From contig JANJTB010000039.1 in assembly GCA_024711295.1 (NCBI GenBank), positions 134,319 through 198,318 of the forward strand: a DNA stretch of 64,000 bases. The letters are read 5' to 3'. A model generated the notes under the pieces. It had not been told where the DNA came from and made no database searches. It was given only the letters and a program-made list of their open reading frames with translations. Positions 18,798 to 27,174 of this stretch are shown piece by piece. The position numbers and the translations under genes are program-made. The DNA comes from a bacterium (GTDB lineage Bacteria > Bacteroidota > Ignavibacteria > Kapaibacteriales > UBA2268). Position 1 is the first letter of the stretch. The number at the start of each line of letters is the position of its first letter.

Positions 18798-20573
18798 TTA
18801 AGCAACATTTGATTCTGAATACTGCAATTTATATAATTTTGCATAAATACCATTGTTTTCCAGCAGCTCAAGGTGGGTTCCTATTTCTCTGATTTCGCCT
18901 TTGTGTAATACAATAATTTTATCAGCCCGCTTAATTGTAGAAAGTCTGTGAGCTATTACAATTGATGTCCTGTTGGCAAGCAAAACCTCAAGTGATTTTT
19001 CAATGATTTTTTCTGTTTCTGTGTCAATACTGGAAGTTGCTTCATCAAGTATCAAAAGCTCAGGTTTAGCAGCGTAAGCTCTGCAGAATGAAATTAGCTG
19101 ATTTTGACCTGAAGAAAGAGTTTGACCCCTTTCAGATACCTGTGTTTGGAATTTATCAGGTAATCTGTCAATGAATTCATAAGCTCCAAGTGCTTTAGCA
19201 GCATTGATGATATCTGTGTTACTAATTTCCTCATTATTTAGTGAAATATTGTCGGCAACACTTCTGGAAAATAAAAATACATCCTGCATTACCAAAGCGA
19301 TTTTTTCTCTAAGTGAATATTGATTTAATTCTCTAATGTCAGTGCCATCAATTTTAATGCTTCCCTTTTGGAAGTCATAAAATCTACATATTAGATTTAT
19401 TAATGAAGTTTTACCCGAACCTGTTGCTCCAACAATTGCGACAGTCTCGCCCTTATTGATGTTGAAATTTACATTTCGAAGAACCCATTTTTCATTATCA
19501 TAACTAAATGATACATTATCAAAAATAATACCCGAATTGATTGTTTCAAGCACCTTAGCATTGTCTACATCAGTGGTGAGATCTTCAGTGTCTAAAAGCC
19601 CAAAAATTCTTTCCGAAGAAGCCATCGCATTTTGAAGAGTAGTGTATTTTTCGCTCAAATCTCTGACAGGCCTGAAGAACATTTCAGCATATTGAATGAA
19701 GGCAATCAAGACACCTACTGTCATAAATCCATCAAGTACATGAAGTCCTGAATACCAAAGGGTAATACCTAAGGCTATAGCACTTATCATCTCTATTGAT
19801 GGATAGAATATTGCATAATAAAATACTGTTCTGATATTTAGTTCTCTGGTAGTTTTATTAATTTGGTCGAATTCACCAAATAATCTGCTTTCCTGATTAT
19901 ATAATTTAACTGTATTTATTCCGGTAATGAATTCATTAAGAAAAGAATTCATTTTTGAAACTTCATTTCTCAAGTCGCGGAATAATACTCTGACTTTTTT
20001 CCTAAAGAAAGTAGTTACTATTAATAAAAGTGGAAGAACTGTTAATGCTAGAAATGAAAGTTCGGTATTTGTATAAAACATAAATCCCAAAATCCAAAAA
20101 ATAAGCATTATATCCGCAATCATCATCACCAATCCTGATGAAAATAATTGATTGAGAACCTCTACATCATTGGTAACCCTTGTTACTAATTTACCTACTG
20201 GATTTTTATCATAAAATGATAATGATAATTTTTGTATGTGCTCAAAAAGTTTGGTTCTGATATCATTCAAGACACTTTGACCTACCCATTGCATAATGTA
20301 GGTCATTGCTACTCTAAGCGCTCCATTAACTACAAGTAGGCCAAAAATAGCTACAATCATCCATAGCAATCCGTGTTTATCCCCTGTTGAAATAAAACTA
20401 TCAATTGCAATTTTGTTAAGAAAAGGCCTAAGTGGACCTAAAGCTGATACTAAAATTGTAAAAAATAGTGCCGTAAACACATATTTCTTATAGGGTTTAA
20501 GAAATACTATCAGCCTTTTGATTAGTTTATAATCTATTGACTTATATTCAGCACCGAATGAATCGCCTCTCAT
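18798..20573 (-). CDS. ABC exporter, fused permease and ATPase (MsbA-like)
   Basis: 591-residue half-transporter. The N-terminal about 320 residues are the six-helix ABC membrane domain (first helix near 33-55). The nucleotide-binding domain has Walker A GATGSGKTS, Q-loop MQDVFLFS, signature LSSGQNQL, Walker B LLILDEATSSIDT and the H-loop IAHRLSTI. It should work as a dimer in the inner membrane. The sequence suits lipid, drug or lipid-A flippase homologues (MsbA, LmrA, MdlB-like), and the substrate cannot be fixed. Note LSSGQ rather than the canonical LSGGQ. Confidence 0.93.
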   Translation of the reverse strand: MRGDSFGAEYKSIDYKLIKRLIVFLKPYKKYVFTALFFTILVSALGPLRPFLNKIAIDSFISTGDKHGLLWMIVAIFGLLVVNGALRVAMTYIMQWVGQSVLNDIRTKLFEHIQKLSLSFYDKNPVGKLVTRVTNDVEVLNQLFSSGLVMMIADIMLIFWILGFMFYTNTELSFLALTVLPLLLIVTTFFRKKVRVLFRDLRNEVSKMNSFLNEFITGINTVKLYNQESRLFGEFDQINKTTRELNIRTVFYYAIFYPSIEMISAIALGITLWYSGLHVLDGFMTVGVLIAFIQYAEMFFRPVRDLSEKYTTLQNAMASSERIFGLLDTEDLTTDVDNAKVLETINSGIIFDNVSFSYDNEKWVLRNVNFNINKGETVAIVGATGSGKTSLINLICRFYDFQKGSIKIDGTDIRELNQYSLREKIALVMQDVFLFSRSVADNISLNNEEISNTDIINAAKALGAYEFIDRLPDKFQTQVSERGQTLSSGQNQLISFCRAYAAKPELLILDEATSSIDTETEKIIEKSLEVLLANRTSIVIAHRLSTIKRADKIIVLHKGEIREIGTHLELLENNGIYAKLYKLQYSESNVA

Positions 20574-20594
20574 TTTCTCTGCTTGATAATATAG

Positions 20595-20623
20595 AAAAAG
20601 CTAATGACGTGCATTAGCTTTTT
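20595..20623 (-). terminator. Hairpin terminator, minus strand
   Basis: Twelve-base arms (20595-20606 and 20612-20623; core AGCTAATG/CATTAGCT) around loop ACGTG, with T or A runs on both sides. It lies after the T9SS gene at 20647-22056 and before the exporter gene, both on the minus strand. Confidence 0.8.
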
Positions 20624-20646
20624 TTAACATTTTTATTTTGTTTGAA

Positions 20647-22056
20647 CTATTTTATTATTGAGATTTTCTTAATAAAACGGCTTACACCATCAGAAAACTC
20701 TATTAAATATATACCATTCAGAAAGTCAGTTGTGTTAACGGTGATTTGGTTTCTGTTTGTTATACTTTCTTTTAGTATAACATTACCCATGACGTCAAAA
20801 ATTCTGATATTTTGAAAATTGTCATTACAACTAATAAAAAGATTGTCAAAATTTTGTTGAATTGAAACTTTATCGTTATTATCATCAACACTACTAAGAA
20901 TATTTTTGAGTTCAAAAACTTCTCCACTCTCATTGATTCCGTATATTTCTTCAATTAGTAAGTCTTGTATATCAAAATTCTTCTCAGAAGTAACAACAAA
21001 CAATTCTCCTTTAGTATCAAACGGTACGGTTGATGTGCTGTTTGAAATTACAAAATAAATTTTATCATCCTTCTCAAAGAAATAATTGTAAGTGTTTTTA
21101 GGGAAAATGCTTCCTGATTTTATATTACTTATGGTAATATCGTCTTTCAATAATCTAAAGGAACCTGCAACACTTTTAAATTTCCCTTCAGAGTTAATGT
21201 AAAATGAACTTTCAAAAATATCCTTAGATAGAAACCACTCATTACTTGTCTCTTCTTTAAAAATTGAGTTTTTACCATGTGGGTAAAGACTGTCCTTACC
21301 CAAATTGTAAGTCACTATAAGCATATCTGTTGTAGTAATATCAGCATTACCGTCACAATCTACATAGGTGACAGCAGCACTATCCCATGTCAAAACTCTT
21401 TGTGGAGTCCATAGAGCACTTGATTTAGCTCTCTTGAAACTTCTGAAGCCTTTAGATGCTGAACCCATTCCAATATATTGGGATATAGGAACAAAATCAA
21501 GATGGTCCACAATTCCATTATTATCTGTATCACCAGGCCAAACATTTACGTAACTGTGAATTTTGTAATCAAGAGTTGGAGCCGTCAAGGGAATATTTAC
21601 ACCAACTCCATCATTTATGGCAGTTGCGTAAGGTCTCTCAAAAGACATCCTAAGGTTATTAAGATTTGGAGCATTTTTGGTAACTACAAATTCGAGCTCA
21701 ATGACTTTAGGTTGTAACTTATCCGAACTCTGAGGATTAATCCCCGAGCTCACACCGATTACCAAATCTGCTGTACCATCGTCGTTATATATATTAACTG
21801 CCTGTAATACATCAAAATCACCTTTTCGCCATTCTGAGAACTTTATATAATCTGCCATATCATAATTTAATCTGAAAGCGATACTATTGCTGTTTGGAAC
21901 TCCATCCAACAATATCTCGAATGAGAAACTATATGTGGCTGTCACAAAGCCCGCATTTGGATTTTGTAAATCAGTACGTTGTATAATTAAAGTTTGGGAT
22001 ATTGCAGAATAATAACCCACAAAGAATAAAAAAGGTATAAATAGCTTCAAATTCAT
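20647..22056 (-). CDS. Secreted cohesin/dockerin-like protein with T9SS sorting domain
   Basis: 469 residues. A signal peptide (residues 1-20) is followed by a beta-sandwich region about 20-165 with cohesin-like character (FSFEILLDGVPNSNSIAFRL). Then come two dockerin-type calcium-loop patterns: GDTDNNGIVDHLDFVPIS and VDCDGNADITTTDMLIVTYN. The C-terminus is a T9SS type A sorting domain (IFDVMGNVILKES and GIYLIEFSDG), so the protein should be exported across the outer membrane. It has its own terminator and a divergent neighbour, pruA. The cohesin call is tentative; the dockerin loops and T9SS tail are clearer. A partner-binding or surface-assembly role is inference. Confidence 0.78.
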   Translation of the reverse strand: MNLKLFIPFLFFVGYYSAISQTLIIQRTDLQNPNAGFVTATYSFSFEILLDGVPNSNSIAFRLNYDMADYIKFSEWRKGDFDVLQAVNIYNDDGTADLVIGVSSGINPQSSDKLQPKVIELEFVVTKNAPNLNNLRMSFERPYATAINDGVGVNIPLTAPTLDYKIHSYVNVWPGDTDNNGIVDHLDFVPISQYIGMGSASKGFRSFKRAKSSALWTPQRVLTWDSAAVTYVDCDGNADITTTDMLIVTYNLGKDSLYPHGKNSIFKEETSNEWFLSKDIFESSFYINSEGKFKSVAGSFRLLKDDITISNIKSGSIFPKNTYNYFFEKDDKIYFVISNSTSTVPFDTKGELFVVTSEKNFDIQDLLIEEIYGINESGEVFELKNILSSVDDNNDKVSIQQNFDNLFISCNDNFQNIRIFDVMGNVILKESITNRNQITVNTTDFLNGIYLIEFSDGVSRFIKKISIIK

Positions 22057-22171
22057 TTATATTACTCACTATTTTTTCAATAAAGAAAGTTTAGCAATAG
22101 ATGTGCCAAATGTTGAATCGTTAAAATACTTCTAAATCATTGTTAATTAGAAAATTTTCATTAATTTTGTA

Positions 22172-22179
22172 AATATTTT
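22172..22179 (+). promoter_or_regulatory. Possible -7 box (TAnnTTTG) before pruA
   Basis: TAATTTTG matches the Bacteroidota -7 consensus and lies 31 bases before the pruA ATG. No TTG is seen at the usual distance upstream. Confidence 0.25.
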
Positions 22180-22209
22180 TTTCACTTTTTATAAAAAAAT
22201 GGTGTATCA

Positions 22210-23754
22210 ATGAAAGAATTCGCTAATGAAATGCCTCTTAGCTTTTTGAATGAAGAGGACGTTAAAAGACAAAAAGAAGCCTTAGCTAAAGTTAGAGCCC
22301 AATTAGGCAAAGAATATCCCAACATTATTGGTGGGAAAGATGTTTTTACAGACAAAAAAACAACATCGTATAATCCTGCAAATAAAACTGAAGTTGTAGG
22401 TGTTTTTCAAAAAGGTGTTAAGGATCATGCTGAAGATGCAATACAGGCTGCACTTAAAGCTTTCGAAACATGGAAATATACTCCAGCAGAAGAGCGTGCT
22501 TCGTACTTGTTCAAAGCCGCTGAAATTATGCGTCAGAGACGCATGGAAATAAATGCATGGATGATAACTGAAGCTGGCAAAAATTTTGCAGAAGCTGATG
22601 CTGACACATGCGAGGCAATTGACTTTATGGAGTTTTATGCTCACGAGGCAATCAGGTACGGACAGCTACAGCCCCTTACTCCTTATCCAGGCGAAAAAAA
22701 TGAATATTTTTATATTCCATTAGGGGTTGGTGTATGTGTTCCACCTTGGAATTTCCCATTTGCAATCATGGCAGGCATTTCTGCTGCAGGATTTGTAACA
22801 GGTAACACAATAGTGCTTAAACCTTCGTCCGAAACACCTATGATGGCATATTTGTTTGCCGATATTATGCGTCAAACAGGTTTACCTGATGGTGTTTTAA
22901 ACTACTTTGTAGCAAGTGGAGCAGAAGCTGGTGATTACCTCGTTGACCATCCAAAAACCAGATTTATTTCATTTACAGGCTCTATGGAAGTGGGCTTGAG
23001 AATAATGGAAAGAGCTGCAAAAATTAATCCTGGTCAAATTTGGGTTAAAAGAGTAGTTGCTGAAATGGGTGGCAAAGATGCTATTATTGTTGACTCAGAG
23101 GCAGATGTAGATTCAGCAGCTCAAGGAGTTGTTGCTTCTGCTTTTGGATTCCAGGGACAGAAATGTTCTGCATGTTCAAGAGCTATTGTTGATGCTGCAG
23201 TATATGATGAATTTGTAGAGAAAGTCAGAGAAGAAGTTGACAAAATTCAAATCGGTGAACCTTCAGAAAATTACAGAATGGGTCCTGTTATCAGCGCAAA
23301 AGCAGAGAAATCAATTTTAGAATATATTGAAATTGGTAAAAAAGAAGGCAGATTAATCAATGGTGGTGAAAAGGTTGAAGGATTGAACGGATATTTCATT
23401 AAACCTACTGTATTTGCTGATATTGATGAAAATGCAAGAATTGCTCAGGAAGAGATTTTTGGACCGGTATTAGCTATTACCAAAGCCCGCGATTATGACC
23501 ATGCTTTAGATATTGCAAACGGTACAATTTACGGCTTGACTGGTGCTGTTTATTCAAAAAATGAGCAAAAACTCGAAAGAGCTAAACGTGAATTCCATTG
23601 TGGTAATCTATATCTTAACAGAAAATGCACCGGTGCTATGGTTGATGTTCATCCATTTGGTGGTTTCAATATGAGTGGCACTGACTCAAAAGCAGGTAGT
23701 CGTGACTATTTGATGTTGTTCTTGCAGGGAAAATCTGTAGCTACTAAAATCTAA
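22210..23754 (+). CDS. pruA: L-glutamate gamma-semialdehyde (1-pyrroline-5-carboxylate) dehydrogenase
   Basis: NAD(P)-dependent aldehyde dehydrogenase that completes proline catabolism by turning glutamate semialdehyde into glutamate. 514 residues is typical for the monofunctional RocA/PruA type. Motifs are PPWNFPFAIMAG, FTGSMEVGL, VAEMGGKDAIIVDSEA and the catalytic Cys in GFQGQKCSACSR, with the late HPFGGFNMSGTDSK region typical of P5C dehydrogenases. No proline dehydrogenase domain is attached, and no putA/prodh gene is in the window. A strong terminator follows. Confidence 0.94.
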   Translation: MKEFANEMPLSFLNEEDVKRQKEALAKVRAQLGKEYPNIIGGKDVFTDKKTTSYNPANKTEVVGVFQKGVKDHAEDAIQAALKAFETWKYTPAEERASYLFKAAEIMRQRRMEINAWMITEAGKNFAEADADTCEAIDFMEFYAHEAIRYGQLQPLTPYPGEKNEYFYIPLGVGVCVPPWNFPFAIMAGISAAGFVTGNTIVLKPSSETPMMAYLFADIMRQTGLPDGVLNYFVASGAEAGDYLVDHPKTRFISFTGSMEVGLRIMERAAKINPGQIWVKRVVAEMGGKDAIIVDSEADVDSAAQGVVASAFGFQGQKCSACSRAIVDAAVYDEFVEKVREEVDKIQIGEPSENYRMGPVISAKAEKSILEYIEIGKKEGRLINGGEKVEGLNGYFIKPTVFADIDENARIAQEEIFGPVLAITKARDYDHALDIANGTIYGLTGAVYSKNEQKLERAKREFHCGNLYLNRKCTGAMVDVHPFGGFNMSGTDSKAGSRDYLMLFLQGKSVATKI

Positions 23755-23781
23755 TTTTTTATTAAGCTGTAGATATATTTT

Positions 23782-23820
23782 TTGGGTTGCGTGCTTAAAG
23801 CGTGCAACCCAATTTTTTTC
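23782..23820 (+). terminator. Intrinsic terminator after pruA
   Basis: Arms TTGGGTTGC (23782-23790) and GCAACCCAA (23804-23812) pair, with the inner GTGC/GCGT extending the stem by two G-U and two normal pairs, then seven T residues. Confidence 0.9.
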
Positions 23821-23910
23821 CTAAAATTTCTCCAAATTAATACTAAATAAAAAAAAGCACACAAAATTTAGTAAAATATTATTAAATTTGAAATTATTCC
23901 GGGGGGAATT

Positions 23911-24243
23911 TTGAGTAAAGTAAATCATATAAAAGAATTTTTTCAATCGCTGTCATTGTCAGATGCTCTTTTGGATTGGGTAAGAGCATACAGGTTTGTA
24001 TTGCTCTTTGTTATACTGGGAAGTGCCCTTTGGTTTTTGATTATGATTGTGAATGTAAGAAACATCAATTCCTTGATAGGAGAAATCAGAGAATTAGAAA
24101 AATCCTCCCGAAAACTCGACAATATCAACGAAAGATATATGTATGATATAGTTAACCTCCAGACAGCTGAAAGAATTATTAAAATTGCAGAAGAGCAGTT
24201 GTATATGGAGCAATCTCAAAAAGCACCCGACATATTGAAGTAA
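23911..24243 (+). CDS. ftsL: FtsL-like cell division protein
   Basis: 110 residues with one transmembrane helix (residues 30-48) and a C-terminal coiled coil (about 50-95), the bitopic FtsL/DivIC layout. It lies 3 bp before an FtsI-type transpeptidase, the usual position of ftsL. The start is TTG, chosen because an unusually strong GGGGGGAA precedes it by 4-6 bases. Sequence conservation in FtsL is low, so the call rests on topology and position. Neighbours upstream are not mraZ/mraW but pruA. Confidence 0.75.
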   Translation: MSKVNHIKEFFQSLSLSDALLDWVRAYRFVLLFVILGSALWFLIMIVNVRNINSLIGEIRELEKSSRKLDNINERYMYDIVNLQTAERIIKIAEEQLYMEQSQKAPDILK

Positions 24244-24246
24244 ATC

Positions 24247-26382
24247 ATGAATATTGAAGAAACCCAACAATTTGACCCCGATTATGTAAGAAAGAATAAG
24301 TTCTGGAAATTCTGGTTCATTATGTCACTGATTACAATTGGTTTAATATTGGTTGTTTATAGGTTATTGAGTATTCAGGTTATTGATTCTGAAAAGTATA
24401 AAGAAATTGCCAAAAAACAACACGAATCAAAAATTACATTGTCTTCGCAAAGAGGCAAAATATTTGACAGATACGGAAGACTGGTGGCTTCGAACCTTGA
24501 ATCAATTTCAATTGCTGTTGACCCAACCAGATTAAAAAATCCCTTAAGACTTGCAGAGTTAATACAGGAATCACTCGAAATTCCCAAAGAAAGAATCTTA
24601 AAGAAAATTCGCTCTGCTAAGGGTTCGTTTGTTTGGTTGGCAAGAGGAATTTTCCCTGAAAAGACAAGTAAGATTGCTGATTTGGGTGATAAAGGTGTTA
24701 TATTAATAAAAGAACCAAGGCGTATATACCATTACGGGCTTGTATGTTCTCAAGTTGTAGGATTTACAGATATTGACAATAACGGATTATCAGGAATTGA
24801 ACTCAAACATGACAGTATTCTAAAAGGCAGAAGCGGCTACATGGTCATGAATCGCGATGGTCTTGGCAGGTTAAGACCTGCGGCTGATTTGCCTGTATTT
24901 CCTGCTGTTGATGGATATTCACTTAAATTAACAATAGACATTGAATTTCAGAGAATTGTTGAGTATGAATTGATGAAAGGTGTAGAGAGTGCAGATGCCG
25001 AAGCAGGTACCGTTATAGCTATCGAACCATCTACAGGTGAAATTCTGGCAATGGCAACTTATCCAACCTACGACCCACATTTATCCTCAGGAGAAAAAAA
25101 ACAAGGCAATATGAGAATGAGAGCTATTACCGATACTTACGAGCCGGGCTCAACATTCAAAATTATTACTGCCGCAGCTGCTATGGAAGAGAAATTGGTC
25201 AAAGAGGAAGATAAATTCAATGGTTATGGTGGTTCCATGCAGTTTAAGAATTTTGTTATACGTGATGTTCATGGTATTGGAGTAGTTACATTCAGAGAAG
25301 CGATGGAGCACTCAAGTAATATTATCATGTCGAACGTTGCATCAATGATTCCGGATTATACTTTTTACAAATATCTGAGAGATTTTGGATTCGGTATTCG
25401 TTCCGGAATAGACTTTCCAGGGGAAGTACCTGGTAAATTGCCTAAACCCGAAGATTACAATGCTGCATCAAAAAGATATATGGGTTTTGGGTATGGATTA
25501 TCTGTTAGTCCACTTCAGATTACAAATGCTTACTCTACAATTGCAAATAATGGAATTTTGATGAAACCATATTTGGTAAAATCAATGTTTGATTTAGAAG
25601 GTAAAGAAGTTTACAGTAGAAAGCCTGAACAGGTAAGAAGAGTTATTTCTGATAGTACTGCCAAAAGACTGAATGATATGCTAAAAGGTGTCGTAAACAA
25701 AGGAACCGGTAAATCGGTACGTGTTGATAATTTGCAAGTTTGTGGTAAAACAGGTACTGCACAGCAAATTGTGAATGGAGTATATTCTAAATCTAATTAC
25801 ACAGCATCATTTGCTGGATTTTTCCCAGCCGAAAACCCAAAGGTAGCAATGATTGTTGTACTTGACAAACCTCGCTCTTCAATCTATGGCGGAGCTGTTG
25901 CTGGCCCGATATTCAAAAATATTGCGTTAAGGTGGGCTTCTGTTTCTGATGAAATAAAGAGTGGAAATCTTTTGGAATATGCCAGTATTGATACAACTAT
26001 TGAAAAATCAGATAATTATATTGTACCAAATTTTATTGGAAAAAATAGGGCAGAAGCTTTGAAAATATCTGCACTGACTGGCTTAAACCTGATTTTTAAT
26101 CATGAAAACGATGGTGTTGTAATAGAACAGTCACCCGAGCCAATGACACATATTGAAAAGAAAAACCCGATTAACATATTTTTGACTTCTAATGAGCGGA
26201 AAAAGAAATCAACTACAGATTATGAAAAAATTAATCTTGTTGGTGTGCCTTTGAGGAAAGCAATTGCTTACTTAAACGCTTATTCTATAAAGTCTAAAGT
26301 AATAGGACGTGGAATTGTTATTAAACAAAGATGGGAAATAGACGGTAACAAATCAAGATTATGTATATTAGAATGTAATTGA
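24247..26382 (+). CDS. ftsI: Peptidoglycan D,D-transpeptidase (FtsI/PBP3-like) with PASTA domains
   Basis: 711-residue septal class B penicillin-binding protein. Short cytosolic tail, one membrane helix (about 25-46), dimerisation domain, then the transpeptidase domain with EPGSTFKII (S302, K305), HSSN (S356-N358) and CGKTGTAQQ (KTG at 501-503). Residues about 595-711 look like two PASTA-type repeats (IVPNFIGKNRAEALKIS; LVGVPLRKAIAYLNAYSIK). PASTA on division PBPs is known in Bacteroidota and Firmicutes. It sits in an ftsL-ftsI unit but continues into a beta-lactamase-like gene, not murE. Confidence 0.93.
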   Translation: MNIEETQQFDPDYVRKNKFWKFWFIMSLITIGLILVVYRLLSIQVIDSEKYKEIAKKQHESKITLSSQRGKIFDRYGRLVASNLESISIAVDPTRLKNPLRLAELIQESLEIPKERILKKIRSAKGSFVWLARGIFPEKTSKIADLGDKGVILIKEPRRIYHYGLVCSQVVGFTDIDNNGLSGIELKHDSILKGRSGYMVMNRDGLGRLRPAADLPVFPAVDGYSLKLTIDIEFQRIVEYELMKGVESADAEAGTVIAIEPSTGEILAMATYPTYDPHLSSGEKKQGNMRMRAITDTYEPGSTFKIITAAAAMEEKLVKEEDKFNGYGGSMQFKNFVIRDVHGIGVVTFREAMEHSSNIIMSNVASMIPDYTFYKYLRDFGFGIRSGIDFPGEVPGKLPKPEDYNAASKRYMGFGYGLSVSPLQITNAYSTIANNGILMKPYLVKSMFDLEGKEVYSRKPEQVRRVISDSTAKRLNDMLKGVVNKGTGKSVRVDNLQVCGKTGTAQQIVNGVYSKSNYTASFAGFFPAENPKVAMIVVLDKPRSSIYGGAVAGPIFKNIALRWASVSDEIKSGNLLEYASIDTTIEKSDNYIVPNFIGKNRAEALKISALTGLNLIFNHENDGVVIEQSPEPMTHIEKKNPINIFLTSNERKKKSTTDYEKINLVGVPLRKAIAYLNAYSIKSKVIGRGIVIKQRWEIDGNKSRLCILECN

Positions 26383-26384
26383 TT

Positions 26385-27173
26385 ATGAAAACTTATCTGA
26401 TATTAATTTCTTTAATTTTTATTGTTTCTTGTGCAGAAGACAAGGTTGCATACAGAAAAGATTTGAATTCTGTTTTTGATTCGGTTGGTTACGAAGGCGG
26501 TTTTGTTCTATTGGATATTAAAAGTGGCAAAAAAACTTATGTAAATCAAGAATACTGCAGTCAAAAATATTCTCCTGCTTCAACTTTTAAAATTCCTCAC
26601 TCATTGATTGCTTTAGAAACAAAAGCAGTATCTACAATACACGATACTATTAGATATAATGGAATACCTAAGGATATTCCTGAATGGAATCAAGACCATG
26701 ACTTAGCTTCAGCATTCAAAAACTCTGTGGTTTGGTATTATCAGGATATGGCAAATAGAATTGGTGATTCAGCGATGAAATTCTGGTTGGATACTCTCAA
26801 AGATTATGGTACAATGCTTCGACCGGGTGCTTTGGATAAGTTTTGGTTGGATGGAAGTCTTGTAATTTCTCTTGATGAGCAGGTTAACTTTTTAGAAAAA
26901 TTAGCCGAAAACAAATTACCCTTCAGAAAGGGAGTTTTAGACACAGCCAAGACTATAATGATTTTTGAAAAAAAACCTACCTATACAATATATGCTAAAA
27001 CCGGACTTTCAAATACATCAAATGTTGGTTGGTTTGTTGGTTGGGTCGAAAAGAAAGATAATAAATTCGTGTTTGCAACCAATATCAAATCAAAGGATTC
27101 GTTATCAAGCAAGTTCATGGCAGATAGAGTTCTGATCACTAAAGAATTGCTGAAAAGATTGAGAGTTATTTGA
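26385..27173 (+). CDS. Class D beta-lactamase-like lipoprotein
   Basis: 262 residues. An upstream TTG at 26379 is in frame, but the ATG at 26385 gives a clean signal peptide, so it was chosen. Lipobox FIVSC (Cys13 region) suggests membrane anchoring. Class D serine hydrolase motifs are PASTFKIP (S66-K69), SVV (114-116) and KTG (205-207), with WLDGSL. The YGN motif of OXA enzymes reads YGT (141-143). It begins 2 bp after the ftsI stop, so transcription with the transpeptidase is likely. It could be a true beta-lactamase, a BlaR-like sensor fragment, or a penicillin-recognising protein; hydrolysis is inferred only. Confidence 0.88.
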   Translation: MKTYLILISLIFIVSCAEDKVAYRKDLNSVFDSVGYEGGFVLLDIKSGKKTYVNQEYCSQKYSPASTFKIPHSLIALETKAVSTIHDTIRYNGIPKDIPEWNQDHDLASAFKNSVVWYYQDMANRIGDSAMKFWLDTLKDYGTMLRPGALDKFWLDGSLVISLDEQVNFLEKLAENKLPFRKGVLDTAKTIMIFEKKPTYTIYAKTGLSNTSNVGWFVGWVEKKDNKFVFATNIKSKDSLSSKFMADRVLITKELLKRLRVI

Positions 27174-27174
27174 T

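Noticed and set aside
26379-26384. TTG start two codons upstream of the class D gene
   Set aside because: It overlaps the ftsI stop and adds only MI before the natural ATG that begins the signal peptide.
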